From assembly GCF_900128505.1 (NCBI RefSeq), contig NZ_LT669941.1:3890728-3954727 (forward strand): DNA of 64,000 nucleotides. Reading direction: 5' to 3'. The position numbers were made by a program, and so were the translations under genes. Below are positions 16,638 through 25,306 of this stretch, one piece after another. Below the pieces are notes generated by a model. It was not told where the DNA came from and searched no databases. It worked only from the letters and a program-made list of their open reading frames with translations. The stretch is from Parabacteroides timonensis (GTDB lineage: Bacteria; Bacteroidota; Bacteroidia; Bacteroidales; Tannerellaceae). The first letter of the stretch is position 1. Every line of letters begins with the position of its first letter.

Positions 16638-19600
16638 TTAATATCGACTTCTGATACCTTCTATTGAAAACAGACGAACGATCAGACCAAAATTAGAATC
16701 ACGGAAAGAGGCCTCCCAGGGCGTCGTATCCGTTTGGTCATTTCGTGACTGAAGCATTCCCGCAGCCTTTTCTTTTTCTCCCCGATAAATAGCCGTACAC
16801 CATTGTGCTACACGATTTTCAGGGAAATCCATACTCCAGGCAGCTACCATACGATCTGCTTCCTGTACTTTCCCCGACTCGCGCAGAGCCAATGCACTTA
16901 ACAGGTTACCGGAACCAAAATGAGAACGGGAGGTTTTATATCCGGCTACGGCAGATAATAAAGCGGATGCTTTCCGGCTATCTCCCTGCTCTGCCGCCGC
17001 TTTTGCTTCCAGATAATCCTCCAGACGGCTGTCGATCATATCGTCATAAGGTTTTCCGACACCCAGATTCTCCGGCCACTCTTTAGAGGCTTCCACGCTC
17101 TTCATCACCTGCTTATAATTCTTATGGCTCAATTGTTCCATCGCCCGGTACAAATTTGCCTCACGGTAAACAGCACGTCCGGCATACGAACCTTCATTCG
17201 GAAGAACCTGCATCCGGCTCAACAGAGAGATACAGGGTTGATACTGGCCTGTCTCACACAAAGCCTTCGCATATTTCAGACCGATATAGTAGTTTGACGG
17301 ATATTTCTTCGTATACTTCTTTCCCGTCTCAACAGCTTTCTGCCACTGGTTATTCGCGACATAGTGGTTGATCAAAGCAAATCCGGTACGCCATGACATC
17401 TCTATCTGCTCTGCTTTCAACAGGTCAGCCAACCGGGATTCGCCCTCTTTTAAAGAGGCACGGCTTAAATAGAATGGTGCATAGTCGGCTTCACCACAAT
17501 TCTCCAGCAGTTCCAACGCCTTTGCCTTATCCTGGTTAGCCCACCGGATCAAAGCTTCATAATAATCGATCTTCCAGTCCGGCTGTACCGTCTTCGCCCA
17601 TTCCAACGCTTTCAAAGAAGAAGGACGGAAAGGAAATACCATTGCCGGAGAGAGAGCTCCGGCGCGTTGCAACATTCCGCGGCTTTCATCGTCGTTGCCA
17701 GCCTGATGTAATAAATACGCCTGTTTGTAAAGAGCAATCGGATAGTTACCTGCGCACGACAGGAGAGACAATGCTTCTTCTGTGCAACCGACCGATTCAT
17801 ACCATTCAGCCAGTTCCATATAGGTTTCAAAAGGCAGCTCGTTGCGAATCAACGACTGAAGATCATCGATAGGATGACCGGAGCCTTCACCCTGGTAGAG
17901 CTGTTCAAAACGTGCCGCATGATACAGCGGAAGGTCTTCCAGCAACGGGTCGATAAGCGCTTTGGCTTTCTCCGGCTGATTCGTCTTACGATAAACCACC
18001 ATTAAAACATGGTCAGCACTCAGATTCATTTGATTGAACTCTTTACTTCTCAAGGCATAATGTTCAGCCTTTGCCCAGTTCTTATCGAGCAGGAACATTT
18101 CAGCTAATTTCTCATAGGCTGCACTACGGACTCCCGGAGAATAAGAAGCTACAGAAAAGCCGTCTTTAGCATCCGTATGATTTCCCAATGCCATGTTGCA
18201 TAATCCATACAGATAGTTGACATCTCCATCGTACGTATTAATGCTTAACGCTGTTTTACAACGGGCAAGCGCTTCGTCATAACGTCCCTGACGATAATAG
18301 AGGGAAGCAAGATCAGTCAGTGCAGGCACGAAATAAGGATCTTTTTCGAGGGAAGCCAGTAAAAACTTTTCTGCCTTGTCGAGTACTTTCTGATTCATCC
18401 ATTGCTCTCCCTGCGTATAAAGACCATATACCGAGTTCCAGTCAAAATCGGCAGGCAGTTGTTTCGGGCGACTGGTGATGTTATCCGAAGGTACCTCTGA
18501 ATACACCAGCAAGTCCTCGCCTACCACGACTTTCAGCCGACCGGCGGCAACAGCCTTATTCAATGGGATAGAATCTTTCCAGGTTTCCAGTACACCGCAG
18601 TTCAACGGGATGGAGTTCATTTCCTTTTCTCCTTCATAGAGTTTTATGGTTGTAGATAATTTCTGCAAAGGAGAGAAATATAACTTCAGAAAGCCATCTT
18701 CCCTCAACACGTTAAGCGCTCCGATACGGCTCGCCTTTGAGACTCCTTTGATTCCTTTTACCGGGAACCAGTACTCAGTCCACCTGTCGGTCGCCTGCGG
18801 ACCGAATGCCGTATGTTTATAAGGAGTTAAGCTACTATTGGAAGCCGGCTGGTTATACATGCGACCCGATTGCAGTTCGATATACTGGCCGTCCGTATCC
18901 GTCAGCAAATCTTCCCAGATACCTCCCTCCCGGGAAAGACCCCAAAGGAAAATCTTCATACCCAGTTTCTCGTCATAATCGGCATGATGGATGGAGCCAA
19001 AATCGTTGTCATGCCAGTAAGCACCGTAGAAATCGTTATACTTCCCTACGATATGATAAGATTTGGAATTACCGAAGTCGTTCTTTTCATAACAGGAGAT
19101 GTCGCGGCCCTGTTCATCCAAAGGGAAAGAATGGAGTTCACCACCATGTCCGATATAATTGGTTCCGGGATAGCAGAACTCGGCATTCCCCGCTGCCGGA
19201 TAGCCGGCATTCATCCACTGATAGTAAGGCTGGTCAATGGATGAACTGTTATGCCAGGTCGTTGTCGTCGTAAAGTAAGCCTTATCTTTCGGAAGATTCA
19301 CCTCCACGGTCCACAGTGTCCGGGTAACCAGTTCATAGGAAGAGACATAACAACTCACGCTTCCGTCCGGTTTCTGCCGGGTCACATAGTCGACCGGCGT
19401 ACTGGAAGTCGGTGCATGACCAATGATACCGAAGTTGAACTCGATACCGCCCGATGTCCAGGGACCACGCATCGCAATATCACGGAATTTCACGACATGG
19501 TTGTTGTAGATAAACTCCTTACCGGTCGTTTTATCTACGGCTCCCCATATCTTTCCACCTATCTCGGGGAAGAGGGTCAGTTTGATATAATCATTTTCAA

Positions 19601-19814
19601 GAGAGACTACTTTCCATTGCCGGTCGGTTCCTTTAGCAGAAAAACCATCAAAACGGAAATAAGGATAGAACAGATCGGAGGGATCCGCCACCGGATCAGG
19701 ATCAGAGAAAGGATAGGTTTTAACTGTTTGTACCGTTTCTGTAACGGTAGCCTGCTGCGCACATAAAGGTCCCATCGTCGCAACAGTACAAAGAAGAAGG
19801 AGAATCTTTTTCAT
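16638..19814 (-). CDS. Secreted DUF5107 and TPR-repeat protein (copy 1)
   Basis: 1058 aa with a signal peptide (about 1-20). Residues about 35-330 form the DUF5107 region, a beta-rich domain resembling the galactose-mutarotase/hydrolase-associated superfamily (ENDYIKLTLFPEIGGKIWGAVDK; GGIEFNFGIIGHAPT; YQWMNAGYPAAGNAEF). After a beta-sandwich (about 350-450) come TPR-like helical repeats (about 455-640, AEKFLLASLEKDPYFVPALTDLASLYYRQGRYDEALARCKTALS) and further helices to the end. No established activity is known to me. A close paralogue is at 56162-59305; the N-terminal third differs at only a handful of residues while the C-terminal part is more divergent. It lies between the GxGYxYP gene and the esterase, within the locus led by SusC at 27083. 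Confidence 0.85.
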   Translation of the reverse strand: MKKILLLLCTVATMGPLCAQQATVTETVQTVKTYPFSDPDPVADPSDLFYPYFRFDGFSAKGTDRQWKVVSLENDYIKLTLFPEIGGKIWGAVDKTTGKEFIYNNHVVKFRDIAMRGPWTSGGIEFNFGIIGHAPTSSTPVDYVTRQKPDGSVSCYVSSYELVTRTLWTVEVNLPKDKAYFTTTTTWHNSSSIDQPYYQWMNAGYPAAGNAEFCYPGTNYIGHGGELHSFPLDEQGRDISCYEKNDFGNSKSYHIVGKYNDFYGAYWHDNDFGSIHHADYDEKLGMKIFLWGLSREGGIWEDLLTDTDGQYIELQSGRMYNQPASNSSLTPYKHTAFGPQATDRWTEYWFPVKGIKGVSKASRIGALNVLREDGFLKLYFSPLQKLSTTIKLYEGEKEMNSIPLNCGVLETWKDSIPLNKAVAAGRLKVVVGEDLLVYSEVPSDNITSRPKQLPADFDWNSVYGLYTQGEQWMNQKVLDKAEKFLLASLEKDPYFVPALTDLASLYYRQGRYDEALARCKTALSINTYDGDVNYLYGLCNMALGNHTDAKDGFSVASYSPGVRSAAYEKLAEMFLLDKNWAKAEHYALRSKEFNQMNLSADHVLMVVYRKTNQPEKAKALIDPLLEDLPLYHAARFEQLYQGEGSGHPIDDLQSLIRNELPFETYMELAEWYESVGCTEEALSLLSCAGNYPIALYKQAYLLHQAGNDDESRGMLQRAGALSPAMVFPFRPSSLKALEWAKTVQPDWKIDYYEALIRWANQDKAKALELLENCGEADYAPFYLSRASLKEGESRLADLLKAEQIEMSWRTGFALINHYVANNQWQKAVETGKKYTKKYPSNYYIGLKYAKALCETGQYQPCISLLSRMQVLPNEGSYAGRAVYREANLYRAMEQLSHKNYKQVMKSVEASKEWPENLGVGKPYDDMIDSRLEDYLEAKAAAEQGDSRKASALLSAVAGYKTSRSHFGSGNLLSALALRESGKVQEADRMVAAWSMDFPENRVAQWCTAIYRGEKEKAAGMLQSRNDQTDTTPWEASFRDSNFGLIVRLFSIEGIRSRY

Positions 19815-19832
19815 GGTAATTCAGTTTTTCAT

Positions 19833-20018
19833 ATGAATATCCGCAATATCGCTAAAAACAATCGATCCGATATACTATTGATTCGGATTTTCGACCAAAG
19901 TTAATAAAAGTTTTATCCCATAGAAACTTTTGTTCACCTAAGAGAAAGTTTTATTTCATCGGCATGAAACAAATAAAACTTTCTGGTCCGATATTCAAAT
20001 AAACATGCGGATATTCAT
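19833..20018. repeat. Nested inverted repeats upstream of DUF5107 copy 1
   Basis: Outer arms ATGAATATCCGCA (19833-19845) and TGCGGATATTCAT (20006-20018) are perfect complements. Inside, AGAAAGTTTTATTT (19943-19956) faces AAATAAAACTTTCT (19971-19984), and AAAAGTTT (19906-19913) faces AAACTTTT (19924-19931). The AAAGTTTTAT half-site therefore appears up to four times just upstream of a TAACTTTG box at 19896-19903, an arrangement typical of a regulator-binding region. Confidence 0.6.
19896..19903 (-). promoter_or_regulatory. Candidate -7 box (TAACTTTG) for DUF5107 copy 1
   Basis: The minus strand reads TAACTTTG, an exact TAnnTTTG match, about 80 nt upstream of the start codon at 19814. There is no TTTG at -33; instead the inverted AAAAGTTT/AAACTTTT half-sites occupy that position, which would suit an activator-dependent promoter. 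Confidence 0.4.
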
Positions 20019-20065
20019 AATTTTTTAGACTCTCCCCCAACTACGGATGAAAGAAGATGTTCTCT

Positions 20066-21943
20066 TTACGGCCTCTTCTGTTCCAGATACATCCGATATA
20101 ATTCAAAGAAAGTGGGAGCATCAAGCAATTCTATATCCGGATTTAGTCGATGGACTTCCTTCATTACCTCCACATACCAGGTTGGTGTCTTCAAAATATT
20201 TCTAAACCAATGAAAAGGCTTTTCAGATTTGGCAACACATTCCACTATCATAGCAGCAGCCTTACGTGGGTCAGTATCATTAACATCATAGCCGGCCTGC
20301 AATACAGGCATCCCTTTATGAAGTAATACCTGCGACGTTTTTTGCGGAACAATACCATTCGGACTAAAAGTAGCATAACAATCCAACCCATTTACATCCA
20401 GTCCGGGTGCCTCTCCATCAATAATAAACCCGGTGATACTTAAGCCCCATTGCCGATAATACTTCTGACAATGCTTTGCCCATGCATCCAAACCGGACGG
20501 TAATCCCGATAAAGGACGAGGCTCCTGAAGCATACCCGGCATCAGATATCCTGCTCCGTTATCGGCAGCAGCAAAATAATCATTCGGGCTGGCAGTCTCG
20601 CGAAAGTTATGCATAACCATTGGAACCCGCTCTGCCAGAACAGGGCTTATGCACCACATGAGCGGGAGCTTTCCCCGGTTCGAATCATCCCAAATCGAAG
20701 GTGTGCGTTGGGTGATCCACGAAGAAGCATCGTAATCACCTACATAGAAAATTATATATTTCCGTTTCTTCAAATCAGGCTTTCCCTCTTTATTCAAATA
20801 TCCCCGTTCTTTTAACTCCTTCCGGGTTACCCAATCTTGCTTATATTCCTTTTTTAAAGGAAAATGCTGCCAAAAAGAAGCATTTGCCAATGCTCCATAT
20901 CCGATAGCATCCGCATCTTTAAAAGCATTATAAGCACTGATAATCCGAGAAAATTCCCATTCTGTAGGAACATCATCATGACTACCATCTGCATGTTTGG
21001 TATATTTGAATGCCCAGGAAGGGAAACCACCAATATAACACATTTTCTCGCCTTTATTTTGATCATAGGCCAACCGCAACATTTGTTGCAATGTTTGCAA
21101 ATCCGTACCTGGCTGCTGACTTATATCATCTGTTGCCGGTTCGTCACCCCACGGAGACAGGTCAAAGAAAAAAGCCTTTTTACTTATAAAAAAATCATGA
21201 TTGGTCAGCGTATGATGATTGGGAACTGCCGCATTCGGCTTCTGTCTCCAATATTGGTCGATATAATATGCTGCATACTCCGTATTACATTTTCCGGTTT
21301 TCATATATTTCTCGATAAACCAACGATAAGGATCATTTTTGACAGAACCGGTCGATAAGATATTTGTTTCCGGAATGTTTCCTTTTCCGGTAAAGAGCGA
21401 AGTTCCGTCTTTATTTACCAACCAGATTTTCACCGGCAATTTCAAACCACCCGATACGACCCGGGCATACAGACTTTCCGAGTCAGTATCATAACGTATA
21501 GCTATCAGATTTTCAATACCTGCAACAGCAGAAGCCACATTACTTGTTGCAGGAACATTCGAATCATATACGACAACTCCATTGATTTTATCTCTATAAT
21601 ACCGAATAGCATCCGTCACACATGACAACTCCGTTGTATCACGTTCTGCCAGCCATTCCCCGGGTTGCCGGTATTTATTCCACCAATAATCGTCAATAGA
21701 ATTTCCACCTTCCTGTATATATTTTATATATAAACAAGGAACATCCCTATTCACAATCCCCTGCAAAGTCGCCATTGTATGCAAATGATCCCATACAGTT
21801 TTAACCTGCTGCGGATCATTCAAATCCGCAGCAAGTAAATAACGCATATCGACAATAGTTAAAGGTTGCATATCCGACTGTTTCGAAAAACATAAATCAG
21901 ACGATATTATAATAGAAATGATCAATAAACACAACTGTTTCAT
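20066..21943 (-). CDS. GxGYxYP-family putative glycoside hydrolase
   Basis: 625 aa with an export signal (about 1-21). The family-defining motif reads GAGYLMP at 463-469, in the context AAADNGAGYLMPG. Other conserved-looking blocks: LPVKIWLVNKDG near 168-180, CYIGGFPSW at 302-310, YIIFYVGDYDASSW at 396-409 and LSITGFIIDGEAPGLD. The GxGYxYP family (PF14323) is predicted to be a TIM-barrel-like carbohydrate-active enzyme on the basis of its occurrence in glycan loci; I know of no defined reaction. It lies 13 nt after the GH3 gene, so the two are co-transcribed and probably act on the same substrate. Confidence 0.8.
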   Translation of the reverse strand: MKQLCLLIISIIISSDLCFSKQSDMQPLTIVDMRYLLAADLNDPQQVKTVWDHLHTMATLQGIVNRDVPCLYIKYIQEGGNSIDDYWWNKYRQPGEWLAERDTTELSCVTDAIRYYRDKINGVVVYDSNVPATSNVASAVAGIENLIAIRYDTDSESLYARVVSGGLKLPVKIWLVNKDGTSLFTGKGNIPETNILSTGSVKNDPYRWFIEKYMKTGKCNTEYAAYYIDQYWRQKPNAAVPNHHTLTNHDFFISKKAFFFDLSPWGDEPATDDISQQPGTDLQTLQQMLRLAYDQNKGEKMCYIGGFPSWAFKYTKHADGSHDDVPTEWEFSRIISAYNAFKDADAIGYGALANASFWQHFPLKKEYKQDWVTRKELKERGYLNKEGKPDLKKRKYIIFYVGDYDASSWITQRTPSIWDDSNRGKLPLMWCISPVLAERVPMVMHNFRETASPNDYFAAADNGAGYLMPGMLQEPRPLSGLPSGLDAWAKHCQKYYRQWGLSITGFIIDGEAPGLDVNGLDCYATFSPNGIVPQKTSQVLLHKGMPVLQAGYDVNDTDPRKAAAMIVECVAKSEKPFHWFRNILKTPTWYVEVMKEVHRLNPDIELLDAPTFFELYRMYLEQKRP

Positions 21944-21956
21944 AACAATCTGATTA

Positions 21957-24512
21957 TCATTTATTCAACCAATTAATCTTCAAACGAATATCTTCAGATG
22001 AAGCTCCGATCATAAAGGTATAATTACCTTTAGGTGTAACAAATTTATTTTGCTTTTCATCCCATATTCTCAGTTCATCTTTCTCAATATCTATGCCGAT
22101 CTGCTGATCTTTCCCTTTACCGATAAATACTTTCTTAAACCCTTTCAGTTGTTTAAGCGGGGTTACAATATCCAATTCCGGAAATTTTACGTAAAGTTGG
22201 GCAACCTCATATCCATCTCTTTTCCCCGTATTCTTTACAGTAAAATTCAGGCTCAGTCTATCTCCGCTGTCTGCTATCCGGATATTTTTATAGGCAAAGG
22301 AAGTATAACTTAAGCCATAACCGAACGGGTATAATGGTTTACCGGTAAAATATTGATAGGTACGCCCTTTGGTTATATCATAATCATCGAAAGGAGGAAG
22401 TTCCTTTACACTGTTGTAATAAGTCAAAGGTAATCGGCCTGCCGGATTATAATTCCCGAATAATACTTCAGCAACAGCAGTTCCCCCTTGTTCTCCCGGA
22501 TACCAGGCATTCACAATGGCTGGTATATTTTCATTAATCCAGTCGATAGCCAGTGAACTTCCTGCAACCAAAACAACTATGGTATTTGGATTTATCTTAT
22601 AAATTTCACGTATAAACTCTTCCTGATCTTTAGGCAAAGTAATATCACTCCGGTCCTGTCCTTCACGTTCTATACTTTTATTAATCCCGAGTACGGCAAT
22701 TGTCAACTCACAACTTTTTACAACACTTTCAGCCTCTCCATATAATGAAAGACGATCTTTCTGCCCAGCTTCCGGGACTTTCCAATATAACTTAGCAACC
22801 TTATCGCCTCCATTATCAAAATATTCCGCACAAATAGAATATTCACGCCCAGCTTCCAAAGAGACCTCAACAGAGGTTGTTTTAGCAGCATGAGTTTCCC
22901 AGGCATCGATAAGTTGCTTTCCATCAATGGATAAACGGCAACCATCATCCGACATAAATCCAAGCGTATAAATTCCACTGACAGCCGGTTTCAGTTTTCC
23001 CGTCCAACGTATAGACAAAGGGGAAGAGGGCAGGAATGGATCGGGAGCCTGATTAGCTGGTTCAAAATTGATCCATTCATCTGTTCTAATTTTAGCGGCA
23101 CCCTCTAAATCCTTATCCGAGAAATATTCAGCTTTCAAACCATCCGGGAAGTATGACTTGGAAATCAACTCATAACCGTCGGCAGAAGAAATCCAGGGAG
23201 CATACATGATCTTGACTTTATCTCCCGCCATATTCTTTATTCCGTCCAGAACAGATACGGCATTTCCGACAGGGACTCCGCTATAATCTCCAAATTCGCA
23301 TGTTCCGGCATTGATACCGACCACAGCGATCGATTTGATTTTATTCACATCAAGCGGCAACATGTTTTTTTCGTTCTTTAGCAAGACAATACTTTGACGT
23401 GCCGCTTCCAGAGCCAGTTCCTTATGTGCCGGAGACCCGACAACCGAAGGAGAAATCCGGTTATACGGATTATGTTCCGGATCATCAAACAATCCAAGTC
23501 GCATACGCGCCCTCAAAACATGATAGGCTGCTGAGTCGATATCGGCATCGGAGACCATTCCTAACCGGTAAGCATTCAATAAAGGTTCCATATAAACATC
23601 ATCGCCACATTCCAAATCAAGTCCGGCTTTAATTGCCAACGTAGCTGCCGCTTCTTTGGTTTTGACATATTTATGCCCACTGACCAGTAGCCCAGGTCCT
23701 CCACAATCAGATACCACATATCCGTCGAAGTTCCAATCCTGCCGCAATACCTTTTGTATCAGCCAGGTATTCAACGTACAAGGGATGTCATTGACCGCAT
23801 TATAGGCCGTCATAATAGATTCCGATTTACCGTCTTTTACACAAGCTTCAAATGCCGGCAGATAATATTCCCTTAATAACCTTTCCGAAATACGGGCATT
23901 ACATTCAAAACGATTATGTTCTTCATTATTGGCTGCAAAATGTTTCGGTGTAGAAACAACCTTCAGGTAACGGGGATCATCTCCTTGTAGTCCCTTTACA
24001 AATTGGGTACCTAATATACCTGAAAGAAACGGATCCTCTCCATATGTTTCGGGAGTCCTTCCCCAGCGGGGATCACGAGCCATATTAACTGTCGGTGACC
24101 AGAAAGTCAACAAATCACTGAACTGCCCCAACTGTTTTTTCCCTAAGCACAATTCGTTCCAACGAGCGCGGGCTTCGTCTGAAATAGTCGTAGCTATCTG
24201 ATAATGTAATTCCGGATTCCACATGGCAGCTAAAGCGATAGCCTGCGGAAATACGGTAAACGGCCCCGGTCGAACTACTCCATGAAGAGCCTCGTTTCCA
24301 TGATAATATTTATCAATTTCCAAGCGTGGAATACCGGGAGAGGTAGCCCGTAATAAACTTATCTTTTCTTCGACAGTTAATATCGATAACAAATCGGTTA
24401 CTCGCTCATGCAAAGAAGCATTTTCATCTTTATATACCTCTGGCTTCTGTGCATTTATTACTGGAACAGTAAGTAGTAAAACCAAACAAAAAAATAGACT
24501 TTTAATTCTCAT
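21957..24512 (-). CDS. GH3 beta-glycosidase with inserted PA14 domain
   Basis: 851 aa with a signal peptide (about 1-22). GH3 N-domain: YHGNEALHGVV near 70-80, RDPRWGRTPETYGEDP near 146-161, KHFAANNEEHNR at 190-201, and the catalytic nucleophile Asp269 in GYVVSDCGGP. The C-domain carries ESIMTAYNAVND and the likely acid/base Glu near 617 in IEREGQDR. A PA14 carbohydrate-binding domain is inserted at about 455-590 (GLKAEYFSDKDL; SIRWTGKLKP; FMSDDGCRLSIDG). A fibronectin-III-like domain ends the protein. PA14-bearing GH3 enzymes include beta-glucosidases and beta-xylosidases; exact specificity is not visible. The gene follows the hairpin at 24532-24572 and is 13 nt ahead of the GxGYxYP gene. 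Confidence 0.93.
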   Translation of the reverse strand: MRIKSLFFCLVLLLTVPVINAQKPEVYKDENASLHERVTDLLSILTVEEKISLLRATSPGIPRLEIDKYYHGNEALHGVVRPGPFTVFPQAIALAAMWNPELHYQIATTISDEARARWNELCLGKKQLGQFSDLLTFWSPTVNMARDPRWGRTPETYGEDPFLSGILGTQFVKGLQGDDPRYLKVVSTPKHFAANNEEHNRFECNARISERLLREYYLPAFEACVKDGKSESIMTAYNAVNDIPCTLNTWLIQKVLRQDWNFDGYVVSDCGGPGLLVSGHKYVKTKEAAATLAIKAGLDLECGDDVYMEPLLNAYRLGMVSDADIDSAAYHVLRARMRLGLFDDPEHNPYNRISPSVVGSPAHKELALEAARQSIVLLKNEKNMLPLDVNKIKSIAVVGINAGTCEFGDYSGVPVGNAVSVLDGIKNMAGDKVKIMYAPWISSADGYELISKSYFPDGLKAEYFSDKDLEGAAKIRTDEWINFEPANQAPDPFLPSSPLSIRWTGKLKPAVSGIYTLGFMSDDGCRLSIDGKQLIDAWETHAAKTTSVEVSLEAGREYSICAEYFDNGGDKVAKLYWKVPEAGQKDRLSLYGEAESVVKSCELTIAVLGINKSIEREGQDRSDITLPKDQEEFIREIYKINPNTIVVLVAGSSLAIDWINENIPAIVNAWYPGEQGGTAVAEVLFGNYNPAGRLPLTYYNSVKELPPFDDYDITKGRTYQYFTGKPLYPFGYGLSYTSFAYKNIRIADSGDRLSLNFTVKNTGKRDGYEVAQLYVKFPELDIVTPLKQLKGFKKVFIGKGKDQQIGIDIEKDELRIWDEKQNKFVTPKGNYTFMIGASSEDIRLKINWLNK

Positions 24513-24531
24513 ATTCTTCTACTCTTAAAAA

Positions 24532-24572
24532 AGAGGTTGTTGCTAATGATTAAAAATTGAACAACAACCTCT
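24532..24572 (-). terminator. Intercistronic hairpin before the GH3 gene
   Basis: AGAGGTTGTTG (24532-24542) and CAACAACCTCT (24562-24572) form a perfect 11 bp stem. It lies 27 nt after the DUF3823 stop and 19 nt before the GH3 start, separating the SusC/SusD/DUF3823 transport module from the enzyme genes. On the minus strand a run of T follows (TTTTTT), so partial intrinsic termination is likely. Confidence 0.65.
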
Positions 24573-24599
24573 ATAATTACATTGATCTGCAAATTCGTT

Positions 24600-25292
24600 T
24601 TAATCGACTTTGATTATTTTCGTAAAATTATACCGTTTGTCGGCATTATCAGTTCGGGCTCCTACACGAAGGTAATAAGTTTCCCCTTTTACCAACCCTT
24701 TAATTGTTTCTTTGAAAGTCGTTTGTAAGATATCCTCATCCGGTATGTCCTTAAGATCTTTCAGCGGGCTCAAATCATTACTTAATATATTTGTTCCTAC
24801 ATTAGGATTTGTAGATATAAACACTCGGGAATCAAGAATTTTATCCCCAACCTGTTTTCTGGCAATTGTATAAGTAACCTCCATAGTCTCATCATTAATC
24901 CGCTTTGCATCTGTTATAGACACCGACAAATAAGGAATAACTTTAAATTCAACATTTACAGAACCTTTAATTTCATGTGTCTGAGATTCCACCGGAAAAA
25001 AAGCACCTTCTACCGGAGTTATCTCATAAGTTCCTGCAAATATCTTAGTATTATTGAAAGTTCCGTCAGCCTTCCCCCAAAAATATTCAGGTTCAGGATT
25101 ATCACTCCAACTTATTTCAGACATTTTTATTCTGAAACCGTTAGGCTGCTCTGTAACCAAAGCCTCACCTGTTATCTGATCTATCAGAGACCCGGAAAGT
25201 CTTTCTCCCGGTTCATCATAATTATCCAGTTTCTCGCACGACATTGTCAATGTTGCTATTACAAGCAGCAACAAAATATTTATCTTTTTCAT
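24600..25292 (-). CDS. DUF3823 surface lipoprotein
   Basis: 230 aa from the ATG at 25292, which gives a clean lipoprotein signal ending TMSC (Cys19); a longer frame to 25379 would overlap the SusD gene. Two beta-sandwich domains are expected: an N-terminal DUF3823 region (about 25-120, LSGSLIDQITGEALVTEQPNGFRIKMSE) and a C-terminal fibronectin-like region (about 125-228, GLVKGETYYLRVGARTDN). DUF3823 proteins commonly follow susCD in Bacteroidetes and are thought to be accessory surface glycan-binding proteins (SGBP). It lies 14 nt after the SusD stop. Ligand unknown. Confidence 0.82.
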   Translation of the reverse strand: MKKINILLLLVIATLTMSCEKLDNYDEPGERLSGSLIDQITGEALVTEQPNGFRIKMSEISWSDNPEPEYFWGKADGTFNNTKIFAGTYEITPVEGAFFPVESQTHEIKGSVNVEFKVIPYLSVSITDAKRINDETMEVTYTIARKQVGDKILDSRVFISTNPNVGTNILSNDLSPLKDLKDIPDEDILQTTFKETIKGLVKGETYYLRVGARTDNADKRYNFTKIIKVD

Positions 25293-25306
25293 ATCTGTAT
25301 TTTTTA

